Assembly: GCA_910578545.1 (NCBI GenBank)
Contig: CAJTPT010000006.1
Location: forward strand, 1-64,000
Length of the DNA stretch: 64,000 bases
Direction of reading: 5' to 3'
DNA from: an uncultured Christensenella sp.
Lineage (GTDB): Bacteria > Bacillota > Clostridia > Christensenellales > Pumilibacteraceae
Shown: piece after piece, positions 1 through 6,434 of the stretch
Layout of the letters: each line of letters opens with the position of its first letter
Numbering within the stretch: position 1 is the first letter of the stretch
Made by a program: the position numbers and the translations under genes
Notes under the pieces: model-generated
The model's input: the letters and a program-made list of their open reading frames with translations, nothing else
What the model was told of the DNA's origin: nothing
Databases searched by the model: none

Positions 1-2
1 TA

Positions 3-290
3 TTGGACTACTTGGACGGACAGCCTATACGAATACACGGACGGCACTTTAACCGCGTGGCTTGTTATGATACGGTTTACATTGTTTCTAATATACCGCT
101 TACGGAGCAATACACAAAAATACAACAGTCCGAGCCTGCAACTTGGGCGGCGTTCTTACGGCGTATAACGGCTGTATATAATTTCGACATAAGCAAAGAT
201 ACGCCCGTAAACAAGCATACGGGCAAACCGATAGAAAAGACTATAACAACTTTAATACCGCTTGATGATGACGGCGAAAGTCCGTTTTAG
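3..290 (+). CDS. C-terminal part of CRESS-like plasmid Rep (superfamily 3 helicase), truncated by window edge
   Basis: The frame is open from the first base, so the gene begins outside the window and only about 95 residues are present. Seen: LDYLDGQPI near the start, then VYIVSNIPL, then WAAFLRRI. Known: bacterial CRESS-type plasmid Rep proteins carry a superfamily 3 helicase whose motif C has a hydrophobic strand followed by SN, and their C-terminus typically has a YLDG segment and a W-x-AF-RRI segment. Inferred: this is the end of a replication initiator of a plasmid integrated beside tRNA-Leu. A perfect hairpin terminator follows. Family assignment comes from remembered sequence pattern only. 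Confidence 0.65.
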   Translation: MDYLDGQPIRIHGRHFNRVACYDTVYIVSNIPLTEQYTKIQQSEPATWAAFLRRITAVYNFDISKDTPVNKHTGKPIEKTITTLIPLDDDGESPF

Positions 291-326
291 CGGCTTGCTG
301 GGTGGGTTCTCTTGGGTGAGCAATAG

Positions 327-360
327 AAAAAGCACAAGGCGTTTCAACCTTGTGCTTTTT
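327..360. terminator. Bidirectional intrinsic terminator
   Basis: A perfect 13-bp stem (left arm 327-339, right arm 348-360) with an 8-base loop has A-run and T-run ends on both strands. It lies between the plus-strand Rep-like gene and the minus-strand tRNA-Leu and can end transcription of both. Confidence 0.85.
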
Positions 361-431
361 CCTTACCTTTCGGAGATAAAACCCGCATACCCGTTTACGA
401 ATATGTAGTTCGGGTTCAATCTCTGTCGTTT

Positions 432-520
432 CTGGTGCCGGTGATCGGAGTCGAACCGATACGGGTTATTAGCCCACCGGATTTTGAGTCCGGCGCGTCT
501 GCCAATTCCACCACACCGGC
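432..520 (-). tRNA. tRNA-Leu (anticodon CAA), class II with encoded CCA
   Basis: Reading the minus strand, the gene begins GCCGGTGTGGTGGAATTGG and ends CACCGGCACCA. The acceptor stem pairs GCCGGTG with CACCGGC. The anticodon stem CCGGA/TCCGG closes the loop CTCAAAA, giving anticodon CAA. There is a long variable arm and a canonical TTCGACT T-loop. All features are those of a functional bacterial tRNA-Leu. tRNA-Leu genes are frequent integration targets, and two possible integrase arm repeats lie 139 bp from its 5' end. Confidence 0.97.
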
Positions 521-658
521 AAGTGGTTATAGGCTATCATATTTGAGCCTAAAACGCAAGCGATTTAACCTATTTTCTCAAATTTTTACTCAAAAAAGCT
601 ACATTTCAGACAAATTCGTGTTTTAAACGATTCGCACGCTTTTGACCAAAAACGACTT

Positions 659-679
659 TACCCAAATCGTACCCAAATC
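659..679. repeat. Paired 10-bp direct repeat TACCCAAATC, possible integrase arm sites
   Basis: TACCCAAATC occurs at 659-668 and again at 670-679, an 11-bp period. Paired 10-bp direct repeats with helical spacing beside a tRNA gene are typical of arm-type binding sites of tyrosine recombinases. The role is inferred; the tyrosine recombinase in this window is 11.5 kb away, so these may belong to another element. Confidence 0.45.
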
Positions 680-710
680 CAATCCGAACCCATTGCATAA
701 CAAAATGCGC

Positions 711-1097
711 TTATCTTTTTTCCAAAACCACCAAAAGCTTTTGTAGCTCTCCTTCTGTCGGTACGGATTTATCGTTCTCATATTCAAAGAGCTTTTTAGC
801 TGACACTTTACAGCGCCGAGCGGCTTGCTCAATCGTGAGCCCCTTTGTCATGCGCAAGGCGCGGAGTTTTTGCGCTAGCGGTGATAGTTCTACATTCGCC
901 GTAAACTCACCTTGCTTTTTTGCGCTATTCGTTGCTTTATGCGCATAATAAGCACGAGCGCACGGATAATCCGCCTCTTTATCGCAACGAACGCAATATT
1001 CGTATGTACCGCAAGTGTCGCCGCTTATTTCGCTATCAGTCCATTTGATAGCATCGAGTTCATTTTGCTTGTCTTTTAGTTGTTTGTTGGTTGCCAT
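711..1097 (-). CDS. Cys-rich HTH (XRE-type) protein
   Basis: The 128-residue product has an N-terminal half with clustered cysteines (CGTYEYC, CVRCDKE, PCARAYY; residues about 29-48), suggesting metal binding. Its C-terminal half is helix-turn-helix-like: LAQKLRALRMTKGLTIEQAA, then a recognition-helix region and LFEYENDKSVP, as in Cro/CI-type regulators. Inferred: a transcription regulator. The ATG at 1097 has only a weak ribosome-binding site. A TTATAAC hexamer lies just upstream, so it may have its own promoter or be read from the noncoding transcript before it. No specific target is evident. Confidence 0.7.
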   Translation of the reverse strand: MATNKQLKDKQNELDAIKWTDSEISGDTCGTYEYCVRCDKEADYPCARAYYAHKATNSAKKQGEFTANVELSPLAQKLRALRMTKGLTIEQAARRCKVSAKKLFEYENDKSVPTEGELQKLLVVLEKR

Positions 1098-1767
1098 AAT
1101 ATTGTTATAACCTACTGCTTATATTTCCTATATATAATGAAAGGAAAATTACATCCCTTTCATAGAATTTTTATGAGAATGGCAACGCTCGAGCAATCGC
1201 CAAACCATAGCCACATAAGACCAGCCTATGTGAGCGCTCCGACTTCGCGTGGTACGCATTATGAAGAGGCGTGCGAAGTTCTGTTCATGCAAGACGGTTT
1301 TGTTATGCTCGTCAGCAAACTGGAAAACCGCCAAACCCGTTCCGAAGCCCCGAAAGCATTTCGGAATCCGGTCTTGTGGAAAGCATAGGAATTAAACCTA
1401 TCAGCTAAATCGAGCTATTCTCGATTAGCGGCTAACCTGCACTATCCATACGGAAGCGAGAACTATGCGCTCTCGCAACCTCATCTCTTTCTACAATTGG
1501 TAGATGAGCTATTGTTTTCGCCAAGCCACAACATTCTTTCGGGGCGCACATTCATTATGCCCATTATTTGCGCATGCGTCCATACAACGTGTCGTGCTGT
1601 CCCAATGCCAAATTTGCAACTTTGACACCGCATATACTTAACTTCCCCATTTTCTATCCCGTTGAGGCGACACGGTTTTGTTTGGGGATTTCCGATACGA
1701 CTTCCGAGTGCCTGCGGCCGTTTCTCTGGTTATGTTGTGAACCCTCGTTTTACACGGCAAATCCCTT

Positions 1768-1842
1768 TGGTCGCGGAAATGGGGGTCGAACCCATATCAA
1801 TCGGGCATTAGCCGATCGAGTTACCTATTACTCTATCCCGCA
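1768..1842 (-). tRNA. tRNA with anticodon AAU (predicted Ile), CCA encoded
   Basis: All arms fold in 75 nt. The acceptor pairs TGCGGGA with TTCCGCG (with wobbles), the D-arm is GAGT/ACTC with GG in the loop, the anticodon stem is ATCGG/CCGAT with loop CTAATGC, the variable loop has 4 nt, the T-stem is ATGGG/CCCAT with loop TTCGACC, the discriminator is A and the CCA is encoded. U33 precedes AAU, so the decoded amino acid by codon would be Ile (AUU). Bacterial tRNA-Ile normally carries GAU, so AAU is unusual. It lies inside the large structured transcript. Charging identity is a prediction. Confidence 0.85.
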
Positions 1843-1917
1843 TGGGCGCTGAATTTTTGGCATTCTCTGTGGCGTGACGCGCACAACATCCACATCATTC
1901 GGGTGCGACCCGACCTC

Positions 1918-2017
1918 TGGACGCGGAGGCAAGAATCAAACTCGCACTTTACGCCGACATTCAGAGCAAATGCGAAAAAAACTCTTTTGTCGGTAATTAA
2001 GCTGCCAACACTCCGCG
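1918..2017 (-). tRNA. Irregular tRNA-like element with CCA end
   Basis: The two ends form a perfect 7-bp acceptor (CGCGGAG/CTCCGCG) followed by T and CCA. The 3' side has a good T-arm (GCGAG/CTTGC, loop TTTGATT) and the 5' side a plausible D-arm (TTGG/CCGA). The middle is about 100 nt overall and offers no standard anticodon arm. Instead CCGACA can pair with TGTCGG around an inner AGAG/CTCT stem. It could be a degenerate or intron-bearing tRNA, or a tRNA mimic that is part of the large RNA. Treat it as tRNA-like rather than a decoding tRNA. Confidence 0.45.
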
Positions 2018-2165
2018 ACGATGCTCTTACCGTTTCTTTATCTCGCCATAAGAGCAAATACGACCCTTTCCGCTCGCGTCGGAAGTAGATAAAGTACATC
2101 CGCGCAATAAGGGATAATTACAAAGCAACAAGCAAGAAAGTGCTGAACTTGTGCTTTGCGAGGTC

Positions 2166-2174
2166 ATTATAACA
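2166..2174 (-). promoter_or_regulatory. Extended -10 promoter driving the structured noncoding RNA
   Basis: On the minus strand the sequence reads TGTTATAAT, an extended -10 (TG-n-TATAAT), with TATAAT complementary to 2166-2171. No good -35 is seen, as expected for an extended -10 promoter. The predicted start is near 2159, immediately ahead of the hairpin-rich block. Confidence 0.75.
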
Positions 2175-2202
2175 CCTACTTTATAATTTTGAGTAATTGA
2201 AT

Positions 2203-2571
2203 TTAAAATTTTTTCAAAAAATTTTCGGCAAGAAAAAAGACCGCTTCCAATACACGAGTAGTAAGCGTTCTCGGGTGAGGTTTCGAGCTAAGAAATTCTT
2301 GCTTCTCTCTTTCAAACTCCGCTTTGCTGTCCCTATCAAATTCAACTTCAGCAATTCTGTGCTCATCCCCACTTTTAGTTTCTTTTGCCGAAGTAACTTG
2401 AAAATGTTCAATAAAGCCTTCGTCGAAAATAAAGTCTGGGAATTTACTTACATCGTGATTGGGTTTCGCTAATGCCAAATATGAGGAAATAGGATTGCTC
2501 GGTGAGATGAGTTTTTTTACTAACTCTAAACAATCATATTCTCGCTTACAATGACTAATTTTCTTGTTCAT
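2203..2571 (-). CDS. Hypothetical protein
   Basis: The 122-residue product begins MNKKISHCKREYDCLELVKK and contains FPDFIFDEGFIEHFQVTS near residues 45-62, a patterned segment with conserved-looking acidic and aromatic residues. It resembles no family I can name. The last 20 residues are rich in F and K and another frame is open there, so the end may be altered or truncated. A strong promoter (TTGACA, 18 bp, TGTTATAAT) lies directly upstream, so it is expressed as a single gene. It neighbours the AbiH cassette and may belong to the same defence island (inference). Confidence 0.6.
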   Translation of the reverse strand: MNKKISHCKREYDCLELVKKLISPSNPISSYLALAKPNHDVSKFPDFIFDEGFIEHFQVTSAKETKSGDEHRIAEVEFDRDSKAEFEREKQEFLSSKPHPRTLTTRVLEAVFFLAENFLKKF

Positions 2572-2610
2572 GTTCTACCTTACAATTGGAAACGTCACTA
2601 ATACGCCGTG

Positions 2611-2640
2611 ATTATAACACGGTACGCGGGTCATTGTCAA
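2611..2640 (-). promoter_or_regulatory. Sigma-A promoter for the 2203-2571 gene
   Basis: On the minus strand a -35 TTGACA (complement of 2635-2640) is followed after 18 bp by TATAAT (complement of 2611-2616), preceded by TG, giving a near-consensus promoter with an extended -10. The start codon is about 40 bases downstream. Confidence 0.85.
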
Positions 2641-2705
2641 TTCTACTTGCATGTAATGTAAGACTATGCCAGCAGATATAAGACGATACCCATGTTGTCT
2701 ATATT

Positions 2706-3128
2706 CTACATATTTCTAAACTTTTTTTGTGCCTTAATTCTTACTTCTTCCAATGCACGACAGACAGAAGAAAGTTTTTCATTATCCCGCTGTAGCTTTC
2801 GGCACTCGTCCACATACTCATGGCTTTGTAAATACTTTTTGTTGTAAATGAAATTCTGATAAGCCTCGTGGCACCAATGGTTACGCTTCTCTGCCATTTG
2901 TTTTAAGAAGTTATAATCGCTTTCCGATATGTAATGGTCGGCAGTTTCAAAATCAAGGGCTTTCAATTCTTGCACAACTTTACCAAGCGTCCACTTTTCC
3001 ACCCTTGCTAAATTGTCGTAGTAATCACCATTGTGCATTGCGGCGTAAATTCTCTTTACATCGTGCTCTATAACTTGACAATACATAATAGTTTGGCCTA
3101 CTAGGAAATGAAAATCGTCTAAATCCAT
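2706..3128 (-). CDS. Small HEPN-motif protein, AbiH partner candidate
   Basis: The 140-residue, mainly helical protein contains RNHWCH at residues 82-87, which fits the R-x4-6-H active-site motif of HEPN ribonucleases, inside KRNHWCHEAY. The C-terminal third is a charged helical stretch (KLQRDNEKLSSVCRALEE). It starts 7 bases after the AbiH stop codon with no clear ribosome-binding site, which points to translational coupling. Inferred: an RNase toxin or effector working with AbiH, or its immunity partner. HEPN is called from the motif and helical pattern only. Confidence 0.6.
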   Translation of the reverse strand: MDLDDFHFLVGQTIMYCQVIEHDVKRIYAAMHNGDYYDNLARVEKWTLGKVVQELKALDFETADHYISESDYNFLKQMAEKRNHWCHEAYQNFIYNKKYLQSHEYVDECRKLQRDNEKLSSVCRALEEVRIKAQKKFRNM

Positions 3129-3134
3129 ATCACA

Positions 3135-4409
3135 CTATTCATCAAGTTCTTGTATTTGCAATCGATTTTCCAGAAGGAGTTTATGTATTAAATTTTTACC
3201 TTGTTCTTTATTCGTCAGCGATTTGCCATACTCACTTATAAGTTTGTAAATTGCATCGTACTGCTCATATCCTTTTGAGTAATAAAAAATTAAGCTAACA
3301 TCACTATTTCCATACAAATCGTAATAATCAAATATGCTTTGAAAATACGAATAATCCGCTTCGCTCAATGAGTGTCCGTAGAATTTTATTTCAATCGGAG
3401 CGACGTCTTTCAAAGGCAAGGCACTTGAGGACCTCTCTAGCGCAAGCATTTTTCGATAGGTCTTACTATAGATTCGCAAAGGAGAAGCCGCTGATTGTCC
3501 CTGAATTAATATATCATCAATTCCAAAAATGATATTTGATTCTGCGCAATTTTCTACACACTTTTTCCTACACAATTTTCCGTGTACATTGTTATACTCA
3601 CAAGGGCTTTTAACTGACAAAATATCAAAAAGAGCTGTATAATTAAAACTTAAAATATGTATAGATTTTAATTTATCAAACTTTTTAGCTAAGACATTAA
3701 AATTTGTATAGCGCACTGTTGAACTATTGGGTCCGGTCTTTTCTTCGATTTCTCCATATTCCTGGTGAATTATATTATTAATATCGCTAAAGGTTGAAGT
3801 AGAAAAACCAGTAAGTTTTGCAAGTAAATTTACTGCATTAACAATGTATTTTTCGTTTAGCTCGTTTTCGTTATCTGAATTGTTAATTTGGCTTTTAAGA
3901 TACCGACAAAATCGTTGTTCAAAGTTATTCAGTTGCTGTAGAAGATTTTCACATAATACTCCTAAACCTTTTATGGGGCTGAGTACATTTAAATTGTTTA
4001 GTGAAATAAAATCCAAACAATAATCAAATAAAAATTTTTGTATGTTTTTTAGTTTGGTTCTATCAAATGACTGAGCTATACCAGTATGGTAATTTAATGC
4101 TTTCATATATAGACCGCGATCTATATTCTCCTCCGAGCTTTTATCACCAAAATAAATAGACAACAGTGTTTCTTTTATTATTGATTCAATATCACACCAA
4201 TTATAATTATTTCTATCGTATACTTCATAATACTCGAGCAACAAAATTTCCCAAAAACCTCTAACGCCTGCTCGCAACTCTTTTCTACCAACCGATTCCC
4301 CAACCGGATCAAAAACCGCATTACGAAAAAAATCATTATAACTTGATTTCAAACCGCAATGTACATCGAATCCGTTTCCCAAAATCAAAAGCTGCGAAGT
4401 CATAAACAA
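3135..4409 (-). CDS. abiH: AbiH family abortive-infection protein
   Basis: The 424-residue protein starts with LLILGNGFDVHCGLKSSYNDFF (residues about 7-28, given here in part: LLILGNGFD), the nucleotide-binding-like N-terminus that defines AbiH proteins. Later family-typical pieces occur in order: ILSFNYTALFD, NNVHGKL, IIFGIDD and FYGHSLSEADYSYF near residue 355. Known: AbiH of lactococci gives abortive infection against phage by an unresolved mechanism. It has its own promoter (TTGACT, 17 bp, TATAAT) and an AAGGAGA site. It heads a two-gene operon with the HEPN-motif protein. Family assignment is firm; the defence role here is inferred. Confidence 0.88.
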   Translation of the reverse strand: MFMTSQLLILGNGFDVHCGLKSSYNDFFRNAVFDPVGESVGRKELRAGVRGFWEILLLEYYEVYDRNNYNWCDIESIIKETLLSIYFGDKSSEENIDRGLYMKALNYHTGIAQSFDRTKLKNIQKFLFDYCLDFISLNNLNVLSPIKGLGVLCENLLQQLNNFEQRFCRYLKSQINNSDNENELNEKYIVNAVNLLAKLTGFSTSTFSDINNIIHQEYGEIEEKTGPNSSTVRYTNFNVLAKKFDKLKSIHILSFNYTALFDILSVKSPCEYNNVHGKLCRKKCVENCAESNIIFGIDDILIQGQSAASPLRIYSKTYRKMLALERSSSALPLKDVAPIEIKFYGHSLSEADYSYFQSIFDYYDLYGNSDVSLIFYYSKGYEQYDAIYKLISEYGKSLTNKEQGKNLIHKLLLENRLQIQELDE

Positions 4410-4434
4410 TATTTCTCCTTTGTGACTCTCTAAT

Positions 4435-4463
4435 ATTATAAATCAAGCTAAGTTAATAGTCAA
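4435..4463 (-). promoter_or_regulatory. Sigma-A promoter of the abiH operon
   Basis: On the minus strand TTGACT (complement of 4458-4463) and TATAAT (complement of 4435-4440) are separated by 17 bp. The abiH ATG follows about 25 bases after the -10 with AAGGAGA before it. Confidence 0.88.
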
Positions 4464-4903
4464 GATTTTAGTGCGAACAAGATTAGTTATAATGACCGAA
4501 TACGGGACAGCGATTACTCTATATAGTAAACTCACACACTACGCACACAATCCCATGCAACACACGACTTGCCACTCAACCGGACCACACACACTACGCA
4601 CCCGGAGTATTCCTCCGCAGCTGCCACTTTAATCGATTTTTTGCCTTGAGGTTGAGAACTTCTTCATGTTCATCTGATAAAAACCGATTCAGTTCAATTC
4701 ATCGCCATATATTGAAAATCTACTCAAGCACATTTAACTCGTGTCCATTCTTTGAGAACCGATTAAATCAAATTCAATCCAAGAACAGTAAGTCAAATTG
4801 AACTTATCCACGCCGTAGTGAAACTGACTCAATGAAGTTAGAGAGAATGAGCTTGGGATGGATTTGATACAAAGGTTTTTAGGTGAACAATATCAAGATG
4901 AGT
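4464..4903. other. Gene-free spacer of about 440 bp
   Basis: No ORF with a ribosome-binding site is seen on either strand. It holds the CACACACTACGCAC direct repeat and several scattered ACCGATT/GAACC and CAATTCA-like segments. The latter look like decayed sequence between the AbiH cassette and the next small gene. No promoter or RNA structure was convincing. Confidence 0.5.
4533..4601. repeat. Direct repeat CACACACTACGCAC (two copies)
   Basis: The 14-bp sequence CACACACTACGCAC occurs at 4533-4546 and 4588-4601, 55 bp apart, in the gene-free spacer. Function is unknown. Confidence 0.7.
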
Positions 4904-5191
4904 TTAATTGCACGGACTTAAATCTAAACACCTATCGCTTTGTACCAAGAAACTCCAATCGGGCGCACCTTTTTGCATAGGAACCAATCGGCATTCCAAA
5001 CTTTCCCAACCGTGCGGATTAGACCATTTCACTTGGCAACCGCGAGATTTGCACAAAGCTTCAAACTCATCTCGTTTATGATTAAAATATTCGGTTCGTC
5101 CCAAGTTGCCGTAACGCAAGTTGTCTACATAATATTTCGCGGTATCACGCATTTGGTGAAACGCTATTTCAAATTCAGTATCTCTTTCCAT
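4904..5191 (-). CDS. Hypothetical small protein
   Basis: The product has 95 residues and the start MERDTEFEIAFHQMRDTAKY is supported by CAAAGGAGA upstream. It is rich in charged and aromatic residues, with three cysteines spread through the C-terminal half, and has no signal peptide or membrane segment. A separate extended -10 promoter precedes it, so it is a monocistronic gene between the AbiH cassette and the cis-element spacer. No family recognised. Confidence 0.7.
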   Translation of the reverse strand: MERDTEFEIAFHQMRDTAKYYVDNLRYGNLGRTEYFNHKRDEFEALCKSRGCQVKWSNPHGWESLECRLVPMQKGAPDWSFLVQSDRCLDLSPCN

Positions 5192-5212
5192 AAAGAATCT
5201 CCTTTGAGAGTT

Positions 5213-5221
5213 ATTATAACA
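5213..5221 (-). promoter_or_regulatory. Extended -10 promoter of the 4904-5191 gene
   Basis: The minus strand reads TGTTATAAT (TATAAT complementary to 5213-5218). This is the same extended -10 as at 2166 and 2611. A weak -35 (TTGTTA, complement of 5238-5243) is 19 bp upstream. Confidence 0.75.
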
Positions 5222-5378
5222 CAGCTTTCTATGTTTTTAACAAATTGATTATAATTTTTTTTGAGAGAATTTATTTGTGAACAAGATTACTGTGAGTTGT
5301 GCTATACGGCTTTTGGTTTTTCTTTTCGGCTTTTCCCCTTGAAAAAGTACCCCCTCCCGCTGGGCTTTTGGTCGTTGG

Positions 5379-5405
5379 GTTTCCTTAATATGTAATTAAG
5401 GAAAC
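5379..5405. repeat. Perfect 11-5-11 inverted repeat, candidate recombination core or operator
   Basis: The arms GTTTCCTTAAT (5379-5389) and ATTAAGGAAAC (5395-5405) are perfect inverted repeats around a 5-base centre. The geometry resembles tyrosine-recombinase core sites (11-bp arms, 5-8 base overlap). The half TTAAGGAAAC recurs at about 6398-6407, just downstream of the phage left promoter. It could alternatively be a regulator operator. Confidence 0.5.
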
Positions 5406-5905
5406 TAAAACAAGCCTTTTATCAAGCCGATCAGAACGCATAGCCAAAGCGCGGCGGCGTGCCGATTCTGTTCAATTCTGTAATAGCTCACTATCAAGCA
5501 ATGAACAATGCGCCGATGTGATGCCGTGCTTTACACTTCTATACAATCAATACCATAATACAATATCTATATCAATCTATTACTATTCAATACAAGATTA
5601 CCACATTAAACAATCTTTAATCACACTATATAATATTTACTTAACACTAATTATAATAAATACTTACAAATATAATTACTTACACCCCAAAAGAAAAGAA
5701 AATATATAAAAGAAAAGAAAAGCGGTAAATTTAACTTGCGTTTAACTTGCTTGTAAGTTGCACAAATAATCAAGCTTGATTTTGTTTGATTGGGTTTTTG
5801 TAAGGGATAGACATGTGATAAAGGTTAACGGCCGACAAACGAACCAGGCGGCGGGGTTGCTGTCGGTTGCGCCGGAATAATTTGGCCGAACCCGGCGGGC
5901 TGTTC
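5406..5905. other. Cis-element-rich, AT-rich spacer (candidate att or origin region)
   Basis: About 500 bp hold no believable gene. From about 5530 to 5690 the plus strand is almost free of G, which is unusual strand asymmetry. After it come two direct copies of TTTAACTTGC at 5730-5739 and 5741-5750 and an inverted copy of the core (GTAAGTTGC, 5753-5761). A 14-bp palindrome AATCAAGCTTGATT follows at 5768-5781. Iteron-like or integrase-arm-like use is inferred from arrangement only. Confidence 0.5.
5730..5781. repeat. Direct repeats TTTAACTTGC plus palindrome
   Basis: TTTAACTTGC is repeated at 5730-5739 and 5741-5750 with an 11-bp period. An inverted half-site GTAAGTTGC follows at 5753-5761, and a 14-bp palindrome AATCAAGCTTGATT at 5768-5781. 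The clustering suggests binding sites for a recombinase or replication protein. Confidence 0.6.
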
Positions 5906-5909
5906 GAGT

Positions 5910-6203
5910 TTAGTCTGTCGGCGGCTCGGTGGCGGCGGTGCTCTCGTTCTGCTCTGCGTATTCGGGCGGTATTTTTAGCGGCTCGCGCTCCGTGCGGATT
6001 GGCTGACCGTCGCGCAAAGCTGCCGCAGCTCCGCGCAAAATCTCGGACGGCTTCACGCCGTACCGCTTAAAAATACTTGATATATAATTTTTCTCGGATT
6101 CTGAAAACGTCGCGCCGATTCCCTTTTGCGGATTGTTTGTGCGGTATTTGTCCACAGCGTCGCGCTGTTTGTCGTATGTTTTTAGTTTTTTGCGCTTTGT
6201 CAT
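5910..6203 (-). CDS. Small basic DNA-binding protein, putative repressor of the left operon
   Basis: The 97-residue product has a very basic N-terminus (MTKRKKLKTYDKQRDAVDKY) followed by SEKNYISSIFKRYGVKPSEILRGAA, which reads as a ribbon-helix-helix or HTH-like segment, and an acidic C-terminal tail. It is transcribed divergently from the plus-strand operon at 6435. The promoter region between them carries a 14-bp inverted repeat, so autoregulation is likely (inferred). The start is supported by AGGAGCGG upstream. No named family is certain. Confidence 0.65.
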   Translation of the reverse strand: MTKRKKLKTYDKQRDAVDKYRTNNPQKGIGATFSESEKNYISSIFKRYGVKPSEILRGAAAALRDGQPIRTEREPLKIPPEYAEQNESTAATEPPTD

Positions 6204-6251
6204 TCTCGCCGCTCCTGCGCCCGTTTACGGGGTTTATTTTATGTGCTTAAG

Positions 6252-6281
6252 ATTATATCACGGTAGCGCAGTTTTTGTCAA
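6252..6281 (-). promoter_or_regulatory. Promoter of the putative repressor gene
   Basis: On the minus strand TTGACA (complement of 6276-6281) and TATAAT (complement of 6252-6257) are 18 bp apart, with TG before the -10. It drives the 5910-6203 gene. Confidence 0.85.
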
Positions 6282-6301
6282 CGGTTTTATACTATTTTAG
6301 A

Positions 6302-6381
6302 AAACTAATTTATATAAAAAATCTTTTAAAAAATCTAAATTATTTTATACAAAACGCTTGACTTTTAATATAAATTAGTTT
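6302..6381. promoter_or_regulatory. Paired inverted 14-bp operator half-sites
   Basis: AAACTAATTTATAT (6302-6315) and its exact inverse complement ATATAAATTAGTTT (6368-6381) flank the space between the divergent promoters. The second copy overlaps the spacer and the first base of the -10 of the plus-strand promoter. This is the expected layout for repressor binding, possibly with looping. Confidence 0.65.
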
Positions 6382-6386
6382 ATAAT
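6358..6386 (+). promoter_or_regulatory. Left-operon promoter
   Basis: TTGACT (6358-6363), a 17-bp spacer and TATAAT (6381-6386) form a near-consensus sigma-A promoter. It reads into the plus-strand gene run from 6435 to the integrase. The operator copy 6368-6381 lies inside it. Confidence 0.9.
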
Positions 6387-6434
6387 AGTAGTATAGTTAA
6401 GGAAACAAAAAACACCACTTCGGAGGCATAAAAA

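Larger units (their letters stand above)
1134..2160 (-). ncRNA. About 1 kb highly structured noncoding RNA, GOLLD/ROOL-like candidate
   Basis: No credible gene occurs in this block, and the short ORFs in it lack ribosome-binding sites. A minus-strand extended -10 promoter sits just upstream. The transcript is dense in perfect hairpins: GCTAAT-TCGAG region pairing at 1404-1431, GCGAGA/TCTCGC at 1456-1476, CTCATCT/AGATGAG at 1480-1508, ACTTCGC/GCGAAGT at 1243-1282, ATGAAAGG/CCTTTCAT at about 1134-1161. It encloses a full tRNA (1768-1842) and a tRNA-like element (1918-2017). Known: GOLLD and ROOL RNAs are large phage-associated noncoding RNAs near or around tRNAs. Family membership is inferred from size, structure and context; both ends are approximate. 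Confidence 0.55.

Noticed and set aside
1655..1770. A further tRNA with GGGATTT/AAATCCC ends
   Set aside because: The ends pair, but no T-loop or anticodon arm can be formed between them, so it is just one of the structured RNA's helices.
1080..1852. Several plus- and minus-strand ORFs inside the structured RNA block
   Set aside because: They lack ribosome-binding sites, read through hairpins and tRNA sequence, and have no recognisable protein pattern; the block is better explained as noncoding RNA.
1100..2170. tmRNA or RNase P RNA identity for the structured block
   Set aside because: The conserved tmRNA 5' and tag-coding parts and the RNase P core motifs were not seen; the tRNA is a normal internal one.
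5518..5709. 63-residue plus-strand ORF in the AT-rich tract
   Set aside because: It arises from the nearly G-free sequence, is rich in I, Y and N only, and has no ribosome-binding site.
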